Source: Clostridia bacterium (GTDB lineage Bacteria; Bacillota; Clostridia; Oscillospirales; RGIG7773). Taken from it: a stretch of DNA of 5,526 nucleotides. Location: positions 1-5,526 of the forward strand of contig JAFZHO010000050.1 in NCBI GenBank assembly GCA_017554835.1, written 5' to 3'. A program made the translations under genes and the position numbers. Below are positions 1 to 5,366 of the stretch, piece after piece. Below the pieces are notes generated by a model, which ran no database searches, was not told the origin of the DNA, and was given only the letters and a program-made list of their open reading frames with translations. The first letter of the stretch is position 1. Each line of letters begins with the position of its first letter.

Positions 1-471
1 ATTCTCGTTTCCACCACCGTTATCGAGGTCGGCGTAAACGTTCCAAACGCAACCTTAATGATAGTGGAAAACGCCGAGAGATTCGGACTTTCCCAGCTTC
101 ATCAGCTTAGAGGAAGAGTTGGAAGAGGAAAAAACAAATCTTATTGCATCCTTATTTCCGATGCGAAAAACCCTCTTACCCAAAAACGACTCAAAATAAT
201 GGCAAAGGAAAACGATGGATTCAAAATTTCTCAGCAGGATTTGGCACTTCGGGGTCCCGGCGATTTCTTCGGTTCAAGGCAGCACGGGCTTCCCCCTCTT
301 AAAATAAGTGATATTTCATCTGATATGATAACTTTGAAACAGGCCCAGGATACTGCCACTTATATAATCAATAACAATCTTCTGAAAACAAAGGAATATA
401 TAAATCTGAAAGATAATATTTCTCGTATGTTCAGTGGCGAAAACGGCGAAAAATCAAATATTTTTAATTAA
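1..471 (+). CDS. recG: ATP-dependent DNA helicase RecG, C-terminal part (5' end outside window)
   Basis: RecG is a monomeric superfamily 2 helicase that binds branched DNA and drives fork reversal and Holliday junction migration in replication restart and repair. Only the last 156 residues are present: the frame is open from base 1, so the ATG at 58 is an internal methionine and not a start. Seen directly: the end of helicase domain 2 with the motif V-like stretch STTVIEVGVNVPNA (window residues 4-17) and motif VI QLRGRVGRG (35-43), which carries the arginine finger region. After these comes the conserved RecG segment DLALRGPGDFFGSRQHG (80-96), the region that couples ATP hydrolysis to translocation in this family. 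The C-terminal tail is a normal length for RecG. The gene is 20 bp upstream of the acetyltransferase gene on the same strand and is probably cotranscribed with it. Mfd shares motif VI, but the short C-terminus and the RGPGDFFG-type segment followed by a stop favour RecG. Confidence 0.96.
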   Translation: MLVSTTVIEVGVNVPNATLMIVENAERFGLSQLHQLRGRVGRGKNKSYCILISDAKNPLTQKRLKIMAKENDGFKISQQDLALRGPGDFFGSRQHGLPPLKISDISSDMITLKQAQDTATYIINNNLLKTKEYINLKDNISRMFSGENGEKSNIFN

Positions 472-473
472 AC

Positions 474-482
474 GGAAAGAGG
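474..482 (+). promoter_or_regulatory. Ribosome binding site setting a GTG start
   Basis: A purine-rich GGAAAGAGG lies 9 nt before the GTG at 492. There is no in-frame ATG in a comparable position, so this site supports GTG as the start codon of the acetyltransferase. Confidence 0.65.
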
Positions 483-491
483 CATTATACA

Positions 492-965
492 GTGAATAAA
501 TTTCGATATGCAACCCAAAAGGATATACCTTTGATACTTGAATTTATAAAAGCGATTGCAGAATATGAGAAAATGTCTGACCAGGTTGTAGCCACTGAAG
601 AACTTCTTAATAAGTGGCTATTTGAGAAAAAACTTTGCGAGGTTATTTTCGTTCTTGAAGATGGCGTGGAAGCGGGATTTGCTCTGTTTTTTCATAATTT
701 TTCAACTTTTTTAGGCCGTGGTGGGATATACCTTGAGGACCTTTTCGTAAAACCTCAATATCGTGGTCGGGGCTATGGCAAAGGACTTATTAAAGAACTT
801 TCCAAAATTGCAGTAGAAAGAGGTTGCGGCCGGCTTGAATGGTGCTGCCTTGACTGGAATAAACCAAGCATCGATTTTTATTTATCTCTTGGCGCAAGAC
901 CTATGGATGAATGGACAACCTATCGTTTATCAGGTGATAGTCTCACTTCCCTTGCAAAAGAATAA
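492..965 (+). CDS. GNAT family N-acetyltransferase, spermidine/spermine (SSAT)-like
   Basis: A 157-residue cytosolic acetyl-CoA-dependent N-acetyltransferase, full length for the family, with a GTG start. The acetyl-CoA binding motif A is QYRGRGYGKG (89-98), after the beta-4 strand YLEDLFV (80-86). Conserved C-terminal elements are NKPSIDFY (123-130) and LGA (133-135). The layout follows diamine/polyamine acetyltransferases of the SSAT type: from memory, E82 and Y130 line up with the glutamate and the general-acid tyrosine of human SSAT at a constant offset of ten residues, and the N-terminal AEYEKM segment also matches that group. Members acetylate polyamines or lysine-like amines such as thialysine; which substrate applies here cannot be read from sequence. 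The gene lies between recG and a nitroreductase gene with short gaps and no visible promoter of its own, so it is probably read through from recG. The GNAT fold is certain and the polyamine-type subfamily is likely. Confidence 0.9.
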   Translation: MNKFRYATQKDIPLILEFIKAIAEYEKMSDQVVATEELLNKWLFEKKLCEVIFVLEDGVEAGFALFFHNFSTFLGRGGIYLEDLFVKPQYRGRGYGKGLIKELSKIAVERGCGRLEWCCLDWNKPSIDFYLSLGARPMDEWTTYRLSGDSLTSLAKE

Positions 966-979
966 AAAAGGAGAAGCTT

Positions 980-1510
980 ATGAATTTTATAGAAATTGCT
1001 CAAAACAGACAATCCTGCCGAAAATACGACCCTGCCCGAATGGTTGAGGAAGAAAAACTTCAAAGCATTTTAGAGGTTGCAAGACTTTCTCCTTCTGCCT
1101 GCAACGGTCAACCCTATTTTATTACCGTTTGCAAGGGCGAAAAGGCAAAAAAAGTTGCAAAAGCGACTCAGGGAATGGGAATGAATAAATTTGCTGCCGA
1201 TGCTCCCGTTTTAATCGCTTTATCAGAAATGCCCTACGTTGCCACGGCAGCATTCGGCGCCAAAGTTAAAAATAACGACTATCGTTCCATTGATATTGGC
1301 ATACTTTCTGCTTATATCACTGCAGAAGCAACGGCTCAGGGACTTGGCACTTGTATTCTCGGTTGGCTTGATGATAAAGAAATTCGCGAAATTTGCAATT
1401 TGGACGGTGCAGTGCGACTTGTTATCACTCTTGGCTACGCTTCAGAAGATGATAAACTTCGCCAAAAGAAAAGAAAAGATATTCCCGAACTTATTAAAAT
1501 AATGGAATAA
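980..1510 (+). CDS. Nitroreductase family protein (FMN-dependent oxidoreductase)
   Basis: A 176-residue flavoprotein of the nitroreductase superfamily, expected to be a cytosolic FMN-binding homodimer that takes electrons from NAD(P)H. Seen: the N-terminal FMN phosphate-binding motif RQSCRKYD (10-17, with R10, S12 and R14); the second FMN-binding segment LSPSACNGQPY (36-46); the central helix DIGILSAYITAEATAQGLGT (105-124); the C-terminal GLGTCILGW (121-129); and a strand ending in LGYA (151-154). The size is that of the small, minimal nitroreductases. An AGGAG at 969-973 is 6 nt before the ATG, and the gene begins 14 bp after the acetyltransferase stop, so it is the last gene of the recG transcript. 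The physiological substrate is unknown: members reduce nitroaromatics, quinones or flavins, and some have specialised roles. The family is secure but the reaction is not. Confidence 0.9.
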   Translation: MNFIEIAQNRQSCRKYDPARMVEEEKLQSILEVARLSPSACNGQPYFITVCKGEKAKKVAKATQGMGMNKFAADAPVLIALSEMPYVATAAFGAKVKNNDYRSIDIGILSAYITAEATAQGLGTCILGWLDDKEIREICNLDGAVRLVITLGYASEDDKLRQKKRKDIPELIKIME

Positions 1511-1542
1511 AAAAGCTGTGTAGAAAATTCTACACAGCTTTT
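1511..1542. terminator. Bidirectional intrinsic terminator between convergent genes
   Basis: A perfect inverted repeat: the 15-nt arms at 1511-1525 and 1528-1542 (AAAAGCTGTGTAGAA and its complement) leave only two central bases, so the real hairpin is about 14 bp with a 4-nt loop. On the + strand the stem runs into TTTTATTATTTTT (1539-1551). On the - strand it runs into TTTTTTATT (from 1514 downward). It begins right after the nitroreductase stop and ends one base before the ABC-F stop codon, so it can end both transcripts. Confidence 0.9.
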
Positions 1543-1543
1543 A

Positions 1544-3130
1544 TTATTTTTCCGATTCAAGAAATTCGTCGTAAGACATTTGCTTATCAATAAGTCCGTT
1601 TTCAGTAAATTTAATAACTCTGTTTGCAACGGTTTCAACGAACTGATGGTCGTGAGATGAGAATAAAACAACCTCTTTAAAATCCATAAGCCCGTTATTG
1701 ACAGCGGTAATAGATTCAAGGTCAAGATGGTTTGTGGGCTGGTCGAGAACAAGGGCATTAGCGCCAAACATCATCATTCTGGAAAGCATGCAGCGAACCT
1801 TTTCTCCACCGGAAAGAACCTTAACCGGCTTATAAACGTCATCTCCTGAGAAAAGCATTTTCCCTAAGAAACCTCTCAGATAGCTTTCGGTATTATCTTT
1901 TGAATATTGTCTCAGCCACTCAATAATATTATCGTTGCAGCCATCGAAAAACTCCGAATTATCCTTCGGGAAATATGAGGTAGTTATTGTTCCGCCCCAT
2001 TTATAGCTTCCCTCGTCGGGTTCGATTTCCCCTGTTATAATTTTGAAGAAGGCTGTGTTTGCAATTTCGTTATCGCCTACAAAAGCGATTTTATCGTCTT
2101 TATTGACTCTGAAAGAAATATTATTAAGAACCTTAACGCCGTCAATAGTTTTTGAAAGGTTTGTAACTTCCAGAATCTCTTTTCCCACTTCTCTATCTGC
2201 ATAAAAACCAACGAAAGGATATCTTCTCGAAGAAGCAGGTAACTCCTCTACCGTAAGTTTATCAATAAGTTTTCTTCTTGAGGTTGCCTGTTTTGACTTT
2301 GATTTATTTGCCGAGAAACGCTGAATAAAATTCTGAAGTTCTTTGATTTTTTCTTCGTTTTTCTTATTCTGGTCTTTAATCATTTTCTGAATAAGCTGGC
2401 TTGACTCATACCAGAAATCATAGTTACCAACGTATATTTTGATTTTAGTATAATCAACGTCAACGATATGGGTGCAAACGTTATTAAGGAAATGTCTGTC
2501 ATGAGAAACAACGATAACAGTTCCCTCATAATCCTGCAAAAACTCCTCAAGCCATTCAACTGATTCAATATCAAGGTGGTTTGTTGGCTCGTCAAGGATT
2601 ATAATATCAGGATTTCCGAAAAGCGCCTGAGCAAGAAGAACCTTTACCTTCTCACTATCACCTATGGAATTAACGTAGGAATAAAGTATATCCTCGGAAA
2701 GTCCAAGTCCCTGAATAAGTTTTGAAGCATCGGATTCTGCCTCCCAACCGTTAAGCTCGGCAAATTCTGCCTCAAGGTCGGACGCTCTTATACCGTCTTC
2801 ATCGGAAAAATCAGGTTTTGAATATAATTCGTCTTTTTCTTTCATTATATCGTATAGTCTCTTATTACCCATAATAACGGTATCAAGAACGGTATAATCA
2901 TTATACGCGAAATGGTCCTGCTTCAAAACGGACATTCTCGTATTTGGCGCAATAGCAACTTCACCCGTTGACGGTTCAAGTTCCCCTGATAATATTCTCA
3001 AAAAAGTTGATTTTCCTGCGCCGTTTGCTCCTATTACTCCATAGCAATTTCCTGCAGAGAATTTTAAGTTAACGTCAGCAAATAAATTCTGACCGTTAAA
3101 ATTAAGACTGACATCTGTAACTGTAACCAT
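1544..3130 (-). CDS. ykpA: ABC-F family ATPase, YkpA/YbiT type
   Basis: A 528-residue soluble protein with two ABC ATPase domains and no membrane segments. ABC-F proteins act on the ribosome, some as translation factors and some as antibiotic protection proteins; the YkpA/YbiT branch is usually regarded as housekeeping. NBD1 has Walker A GANGAGKST (34-42), Q-loop Q71, an Arm insertion near 90-130, a signature position reading IGDSEK (156-161), Walker B ILDEP (178-182) and switch histidine H210. The linker (about 240-305) is charged, with KSKSKQATSRRK at 276-287. NBD2 has a degenerate Walker A (VGDNEIANT, 351-359, no lysine), K389 at the Q-loop position, a canonical signature LSGGE (439-443), Walker B LDQP (462-465, Gln in place of the catalytic Glu) and H493. 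The frame extends upstream to an ATG at 3151, but there the AGGAGG would be coding, so the start at 3130 is preferred. There is little to suggest antibiotic resistance. Confidence 0.93.
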   Translation of the reverse strand: MVTVTDVSLNFNGQNLFADVNLKFSAGNCYGVIGANGAGKSTFLRILSGELEPSTGEVAIAPNTRMSVLKQDHFAYNDYTVLDTVIMGNKRLYDIMKEKDELYSKPDFSDEDGIRASDLEAEFAELNGWEAESDASKLIQGLGLSEDILYSYVNSIGDSEKVKVLLAQALFGNPDIIILDEPTNHLDIESVEWLEEFLQDYEGTVIVVSHDRHFLNNVCTHIVDVDYTKIKIYVGNYDFWYESSQLIQKMIKDQNKKNEEKIKELQNFIQRFSANKSKSKQATSRRKLIDKLTVEELPASSRRYPFVGFYADREVGKEILEVTNLSKTIDGVKVLNNISFRVNKDDKIAFVGDNEIANTAFFKIITGEIEPDEGSYKWGGTITTSYFPKDNSEFFDGCNDNIIEWLRQYSKDNTESYLRGFLGKMLFSGDDVYKPVKVLSGGEKVRCMLSRMMMFGANALVLDQPTNHLDLESITAVNNGLMDFKEVVLFSSHDHQFVETVANRVIKFTENGLIDKQMSYDEFLESEK

Positions 3131-3134
3131 TTTT

Positions 3135-3140
3135 CCTCCT
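3135..3140 (-). promoter_or_regulatory. Shine-Dalgarno AGGAGG that decides the ABC-F start
   Basis: A perfect AGGAGG on the - strand lies 4 nt before the ATG at 3130-3128. The upstream in-frame ATG at 3151-3149 has only AT-rich sequence before it and would turn this site into Gly-Gly codons, so the shorter protein is the better call. The 4-nt spacing is on the short side. Confidence 0.85.
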
Positions 3141-3169
3141 AATGAATTCATATATTTTCAACAATGTAT

Positions 3170-3198
3170 ATTATATTGCACTATAAAGATAATTTCAA
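3170..3198 (-). promoter_or_regulatory. Sigma-A-type promoter for the ABC-F gene
   Basis: On the - strand, a -35 box TTGAAA (3198-3193) and a perfect -10 box TATAAT (3175-3170) are separated by exactly 17 bp. Transcription would start near 3163, giving a leader of about 33 nt with the AGGAGG near its end. The promoter lies between the terminator of the DUF4234 gene and the ABC-F start, so the ABC-F gene is its own transcription unit. Confidence 0.85.
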
Positions 3199-3208
3199 CC
3201 CAAACATA

Positions 3209-3239
3209 AAAATCCACCTGATTTTATCAGGTGGATTTT
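3209..3239 (-). terminator. Intrinsic terminator of the DUF4234 gene
   Basis: A perfect 14-bp inverted repeat (arms 3209-3222 and 3226-3239, with core TCCACCTGAT and its complement) has a 3-nt loop. On the - strand it ends in TTTTTATG. It begins 7 bp after the DUF4234 stop codon and ends 10 bp before the -35 box of the ABC-F promoter. The + strand side is also T-rich (3236-3248), but no + strand gene is there to be terminated. Confidence 0.88.
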
Positions 3240-3246
3240 GGATTTT

Positions 3247-3579
3247 TTATTCGTTAGCTAATTTATTAAGGTCGTTTTGCAACAAGCAGAAGTTAACAAT
3301 ACCCAAACCAACAAGACCTAAAATCAAATATATGATAGAGTTATCAGTGTGGGGTATGCCTTTTTTCTGGCAACCTTCAAAAAGTTTCTTCTCTGCGAAA
3401 AAGAATCCAAGGAACGGAAGGAATATCATAAGAATAATCTCCAAAATTCCGTCGTCGCCATCTTCTTTAACTGATACTGCCTCTCTTGCCATGCAAATTA
3501 CCCAGTAGATACTATAAATACCACAAGTAACGATAGACAAAATAAGTGAAACAACAATATTGCGATTTTTAATTTTCAT
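3247..3579 (-). CDS. DUF4234 domain-containing membrane protein
   Basis: A 110-residue small membrane protein of unknown function. It has three hydrophobic segments: about 8-30, with the family hallmark SIVTCGIYSIYW (15-26); about 45-62, ending in GFFFAE; and about 82-100, with YLILGLVGLGIVNF (84-97). The last is followed by the family-typical tail LLQNDLNKLANE (99-110), which is probably cytoplasmic. A short acidic loop (KEDGDDG, 38-44) separates the first two segments. DUF4234 proteins are common in Clostridia and have no established biochemical role; no catalytic residues stand out. The start is firm, since AGGAGGAGG lies 7 nt upstream. It has its own promoter and terminator, so it is predicted to be monocistronic although it lies 76 bp downstream of the LytTR-DUF3021 pair on the same strand. 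Membership in DUF4234 is judged from remembered motifs. Confidence 0.82.
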   Translation of the reverse strand: MKIKNRNIVVSLILSIVTCGIYSIYWVICMAREAVSVKEDGDDGILEIILMIFLPFLGFFFAEKKLFEGCQKKGIPHTDNSIIYLILGLVGLGIVNFCLLQNDLNKLANE

Positions 3580-3586
3580 AAAAACG

Positions 3587-3595
3587 CCTCCTCCT
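3587..3595 (-). promoter_or_regulatory. Strong ribosome binding site of the DUF4234 gene
   Basis: The - strand reads AGGAGGAGG, 7 nt before the ATG at 3579-3577. It is an extended, near-ideal Shine-Dalgarno that points to efficient translation of this small protein. Confidence 0.85.
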
Positions 3596-3610
3596 ATATT
3601 TTACGATTTT

Positions 3611-3639
3611 ATAATAACAAAATAGAAGAAAATTGTCAA
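3611..3639 (-). promoter_or_regulatory. Sigma-A-type promoter for the DUF4234 gene
   Basis: On the - strand, a perfect -35 box TTGACA (3639-3634), a 17-bp spacer and a -10 box TATTAT (3616-3611, five of six consensus bases) precede the gene. Transcription would start near 3604, about 25 nt before the ATG. It lies in the 76-bp gap after DUF3021, where no hairpin terminator is visible, so some read-through from the LytTR operon is also possible. Confidence 0.8.
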
Positions 3640-3655
3640 TAATTCATCAAATTTT

Positions 3656-4072
3656 TTAATGTAGTTTTTTGTTAAGTTTTTTGCTTACGAGCTTAATAGA
3701 GAAAAATACTATTCCCCAAATAATAAAATAAGCCACAAAGAATATCAAAGAAAAAATAATGATAAAATTCAAATCAAAAGGAATCCATCTATTTACGAGA
3801 TAGCATAAAACATACACCACATAAATACTTGAAAGATGACAAAGAAGTGATTTTGGTATGCTGAAACTTTCTATCTGATTAAATACCGTTGCCCCCGCCT
3901 GAACAAAAGCAAGTATATATACCGATATAATCGCAACTAAAATCTCAATTCCACCAAGAGAAAAATTCTCTACTGTTTTTTCTAAAACTGCAAATATAAT
4001 TCCCAGAATAATAGGTCCAAAACCTGCAAAAATAAGCCCTCTATGAAAAAATTCCTTTAAATACTTATTCAT
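3656..4072 (-). CDS. DUF3021 family membrane protein, partner of LytTR regulator
   Basis: A 138-residue integral membrane protein of the DUF3021 family with four predicted helices: about 12-30 (GLIFAGFGPIILGIIF), 42-62, 77-95 and 101-126. A basic tail follows (KKLNKKLH, 131-138). The conserved core is the segment QAGATVFNQIESF (58-70) leading into SLLCH (75-79). DUF3021 genes typically follow a LytTR-domain regulator gene, as here, where the start codon lies 2 bp after the regulator stop. By analogy with LytTR regulatory systems such as HdrRM and BrsRM of Streptococcus mutans, the membrane protein may hold the regulator inactive at the membrane; that role is inferred. The ribosome binding site is weak (GAGGATAGG, 4090-4082, inside the regulator's last codons), which suggests translational coupling. 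No terminator hairpin follows it. Confidence 0.85.
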   Translation of the reverse strand: MNKYLKEFFHRGLIFAGFGPIILGIIFAVLEKTVENFSLGGIEILVAIISVYILAFVQAGATVFNQIESFSIPKSLLCHLSSIYVVYVLCYLVNRWIPFDLNFIIIFSLIFFVAYFIIWGIVFFSIKLVSKKLNKKLH

Positions 4073-4074
4073 AA

Positions 4075-4506
4075 CTAAATACCTATCCTCTCTTTTATTA
4101 TTTTAAGTTGTCTTCTTGAAACATAGTCTGAATATCCGTTTTTAAATCGGATTTTAAGCGTTCCGGATATGGAGGTATCAAATCTCTCCATTTTTTTGAT
4201 ATTGCCGATACAGGACTGATTTATCCTGACAAAATACCCCGGTAGTCTTTCTTCAAGAGAATATAATCTTTCTTTCATAAGATATTTTTCATTTTGACAA
4301 AGGGCATAAATTTTGTTATCTATAACCGTAAGAAGAAAAATATCCTTCGGGTCAAGTTTTATAATCTCGCTATTCTTATATCCGAAAAAATCCTGAGAAT
4401 CTTTTTTTGCCATATTTTCTATTTCTTCAATAAGCTTTGTTTTTTCTTTGGCGTGGATAATAATTTTTTCTTCTCCCTGAGGGTCAATTATAATTTCGCA
4501 TTTCAT
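4075..4506 (-). CDS. LytTR family DNA-binding transcriptional regulator
   Basis: A 143-residue cytosolic regulator with a C-terminal LytTR DNA-binding domain (about 45-140) and no response-regulator receiver domain. Seen: a short N-terminal segment (1-40) that resembles the leader region of stand-alone LytTR proteins; SEIIKLDPKDIFLLTVIDNK (46-65), the first strands of the fold; LEERLPGYFVRINQSCIGNI (84-103), the LytTR hallmark with F92, R94, N96 and S98; and YVSRRQLKIIKERIG (128-142), the closing helix. LytTR proteins bind pairs of direct repeats. The frame extends upstream to 4557, but a well-placed AAAGGAG and the position of the promoter favour the ATG at 4506. The next gene is DUF3021 with a 2-bp gap, so the two form a regulator-membrane protein pair. 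The regulated genes are unknown; its own operon is the best candidate because of the repeats upstream. Confidence 0.92.
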   Translation of the reverse strand: MKCEIIIDPQGEEKIIIHAKEKTKLIEEIENMAKKDSQDFFGYKNSEIIKLDPKDIFLLTVIDNKIYALCQNEKYLMKERLYSLEERLPGYFVRINQSCIGNIKKMERFDTSISGTLKIRFKNGYSDYVSRRQLKIIKERIGI

Positions 4507-4514
4507 TATCCCAG

Positions 4515-4521
4515 CTCCTTT
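4515..4521 (-). promoter_or_regulatory. Ribosome binding site that decides the LytTR gene start
   Basis: AAAGGAG on the - strand lies 8 nt before the ATG at 4506-4504. The upstream in-frame ATGs at 4533 and 4530 overlap the predicted -10 box, and the one at 4557 overlaps the -35 box region, so they would not be in the transcript. The leader would be only about 16 nt long. Confidence 0.82.
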
Positions 4522-4528
4522 CGTAATC

Positions 4529-4557
4529 ATCATACGCCCGGTAAAAATCTTTTTCAA
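4529..4557 (-). promoter_or_regulatory. Sigma-A-type promoter of the LytTR-DUF3021 operon
   Basis: On the - strand, a -35 box TTGAAA (4557-4552), a 17-bp spacer and a -10 box TATGAT (4534-4529) are present. Transcription would start near 4522, immediately before the AAAGGAG. Both boxes are one base off consensus, which fits a promoter with fair basal activity. Confidence 0.75.
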
Positions 4558-4567
4558 TAGTTTTTAT

Positions 4568-4597
4568 CTATTCGGTCAGAATATAAAACCAAACGGA
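4568..4597 (-). promoter_or_regulatory. Candidate LytTR operator: two 9-bp direct elements 21 bp apart
   Basis: On the - strand, TCCGTTTGG (4597-4589) matches every position of the LytTR-type consensus as I remember it, [TA][AC][CA]GTTN[AG][TG]. A second element, ACCGAATAG (4576-4568), matches seven of nine. They are in the same orientation with 12 bp between them, a 21-bp repeat period of two helical turns, which is the usual LytTR arrangement. The pair ends 10 bp before the -35 box. The two elements share only five of nine bases with each other, so this is a prediction. Confidence 0.45.
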
Positions 4598-4600
4598 AAA

Positions 4601-4622
4601 CCCCACCGATTGCTCGGCGGGG
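4601..4622 (-). terminator. Intrinsic terminator of the CPBP protease gene
   Basis: On the - strand, CCCCGCCGA and TCGGTGGGG form a 9-bp stem with one G-T pair, closed by a GCAA tetraloop of the stable GNRA type, and are followed by TTTTCCGTTT. The hairpin begins 14 bp after the CPBP stop. It separates the CPBP transcript from the LytTR operon. Its U-tract directly adjoins the first candidate LytTR element. Confidence 0.88.
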
Positions 4623-4636
4623 ATTTATTTGTTTTA

Positions 4637-5335
4637 CTATGCCTTCAAAATGCTCCGATTTATAAAAAAAGCATATCCCAAAGGCACTATTATCAAGAAT
4701 ATGGGTGCTACATATAGCGAAATAGCATTATCAACGTTAAACATAGAAAGCGAATTTACAAGGCAGTGCGTTATAATGCAGGGAATAAGAGATTTGCTCT
4801 TATAAAAAATTATAACGAAAAGATACCCTATGGAAGTCGCATAGAATATTTGCATTATGGTGGGAATAACGTCTGCTCCGTTTAATAAATTTACTATATG
4901 ACCTATCCCAAAAGTAACTGCACTGACTATTATGGCGCTTTTCAGATTATTCTTTTCCATCATTTTGAATAGAAATCCTCTGAAAATTATTTCTTCAATA
5001 AAACCAATATTTATCATTGTTAAAATATGAAATACTATCTCACTCGGGGAATTACTTATATTGATTCCACTCCATAGGTTTACAGATATAATAAATATAA
5101 GTGGTATGAAATATAAATATTTTTTTGGATTTTTAACCCTTGTCAGTCCGTAATAGGACGTCCTTTTCAATAAAACCATCAATAATATCAAAAACAAGGA
5201 CAAAATTGTATTAACTATAAAGCTGATACTGCTTGTTTCTCCAAAATTTGAAACGCAATAGGAATTTGAAACAACGTAAATAACTATAAGCAGCATGCAA
5301 AACAAAGTCTCATGCTTCTCAAATGCTTTTTTCAT
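4637..5335 (-). CDS. CPBP family intramembrane glutamic endopeptidase
   Basis: A 232-residue multi-pass membrane protein of the CPBP (CAAX protease and bacteriocin-processing, Abi) family, with roughly seven hydrophobic segments from about residue 11 to 228. All family motifs are present: EEIIFRG (114-120, catalytic E114 and E115, with R119), FGIGH (142-146, H146), and HCLVN (190-194, H190 and N194). The protein is therefore expected to be an active peptidase within the membrane. Bacterial members cleave membrane or prenylated proteins, and some process bacteriocins or give immunity to them; the substrate here is unknown. The frame can be extended to a TTG at 5347, but GGAG at 5345-5342 lies 6 nt before the ATG at 5335-5333, so that start is chosen. 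It begins 31 bp after the stop of the upstream DUF5050-like gene with no promoter visible between them, so it is probably cotranscribed with that gene, and it is closed by its own terminator. Confidence 0.92.
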   Translation of the reverse strand: MKKAFEKHETLFCMLLIVIYVVSNSYCVSNFGETSSISFIVNTILSLFLILLMVLLKRTSYYGLTRVKNPKKYLYFIPLIFIISVNLWSGINISNSPSEIVFHILTMINIGFIEEIIFRGFLFKMMEKNNLKSAIIVSAVTFGIGHIVNLLNGADVIPTIMQIFYATSIGYLFVIIFYKSKSLIPCIITHCLVNSLSMFNVDNAISLYVAPIFLIIVPLGYAFFINRSILKA

Positions 5336-5341
5336 AAAGTT

Positions 5342-5345
5342 CTCC
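5342..5345 (-). promoter_or_regulatory. Ribosome binding site that decides the CPBP start
   Basis: GGAG on the - strand lies 6 nt before the ATG at 5335-5333. The only alternative, a TTG at 5347-5345, overlaps this site and has no ribosome binding site of its own. Confidence 0.72.
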
Positions 5346-5366
5346 AAATCAGGCAGAGGGTTTAAA

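Noticed and set aside
835..1502. Two + strand open frames (835-1047 and 1239-1502) inside the acetyltransferase and nitroreductase genes
   Set aside because: They are out-of-frame shadows of well-recognised proteins and have no independent signals.
1435..1767. Open frame of 110 codons on the - strand across the convergent junction
   Set aside because: It overlaps the ABC-F and nitroreductase genes in another frame, crosses the terminator, and has no family resemblance or ribosome binding site.
2380..2595. 71-codon - strand open frame inside the ABC-F gene
   Set aside because: It is an out-of-frame shadow within conserved ABC-F sequence.
3196..3207. Single LytTR-like element (TATGTTTGG, - strand) next to the ABC-F -35 box
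   Set aside because: Eight of nine positions match, but there is no partner element 21 bp away, and a lone half-site is expected by chance in such sequence.
3164..3508. 114-codon + strand open frame opposite DUF4234
   Set aside because: It runs through the terminator hairpin and is the antisense of a recognised family. Its start lies in the promoter region of the ABC-F gene with no ribosome binding site.
3641..3690. A-rich repeats on the - strand near the DUF3021 stop, considered as a second LytTR site
   Set aside because: They come from Lys and Leu codons of the basic tail and match the LytTR consensus poorly, with no proper repeat spacing.
4294..4560. 88-codon + strand open frame opposite the LytTR gene
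   Set aside because: It is Phe-, Lys- and Asn-rich low-complexity sequence, the antisense of a LytTR domain, with no ribosome binding site.
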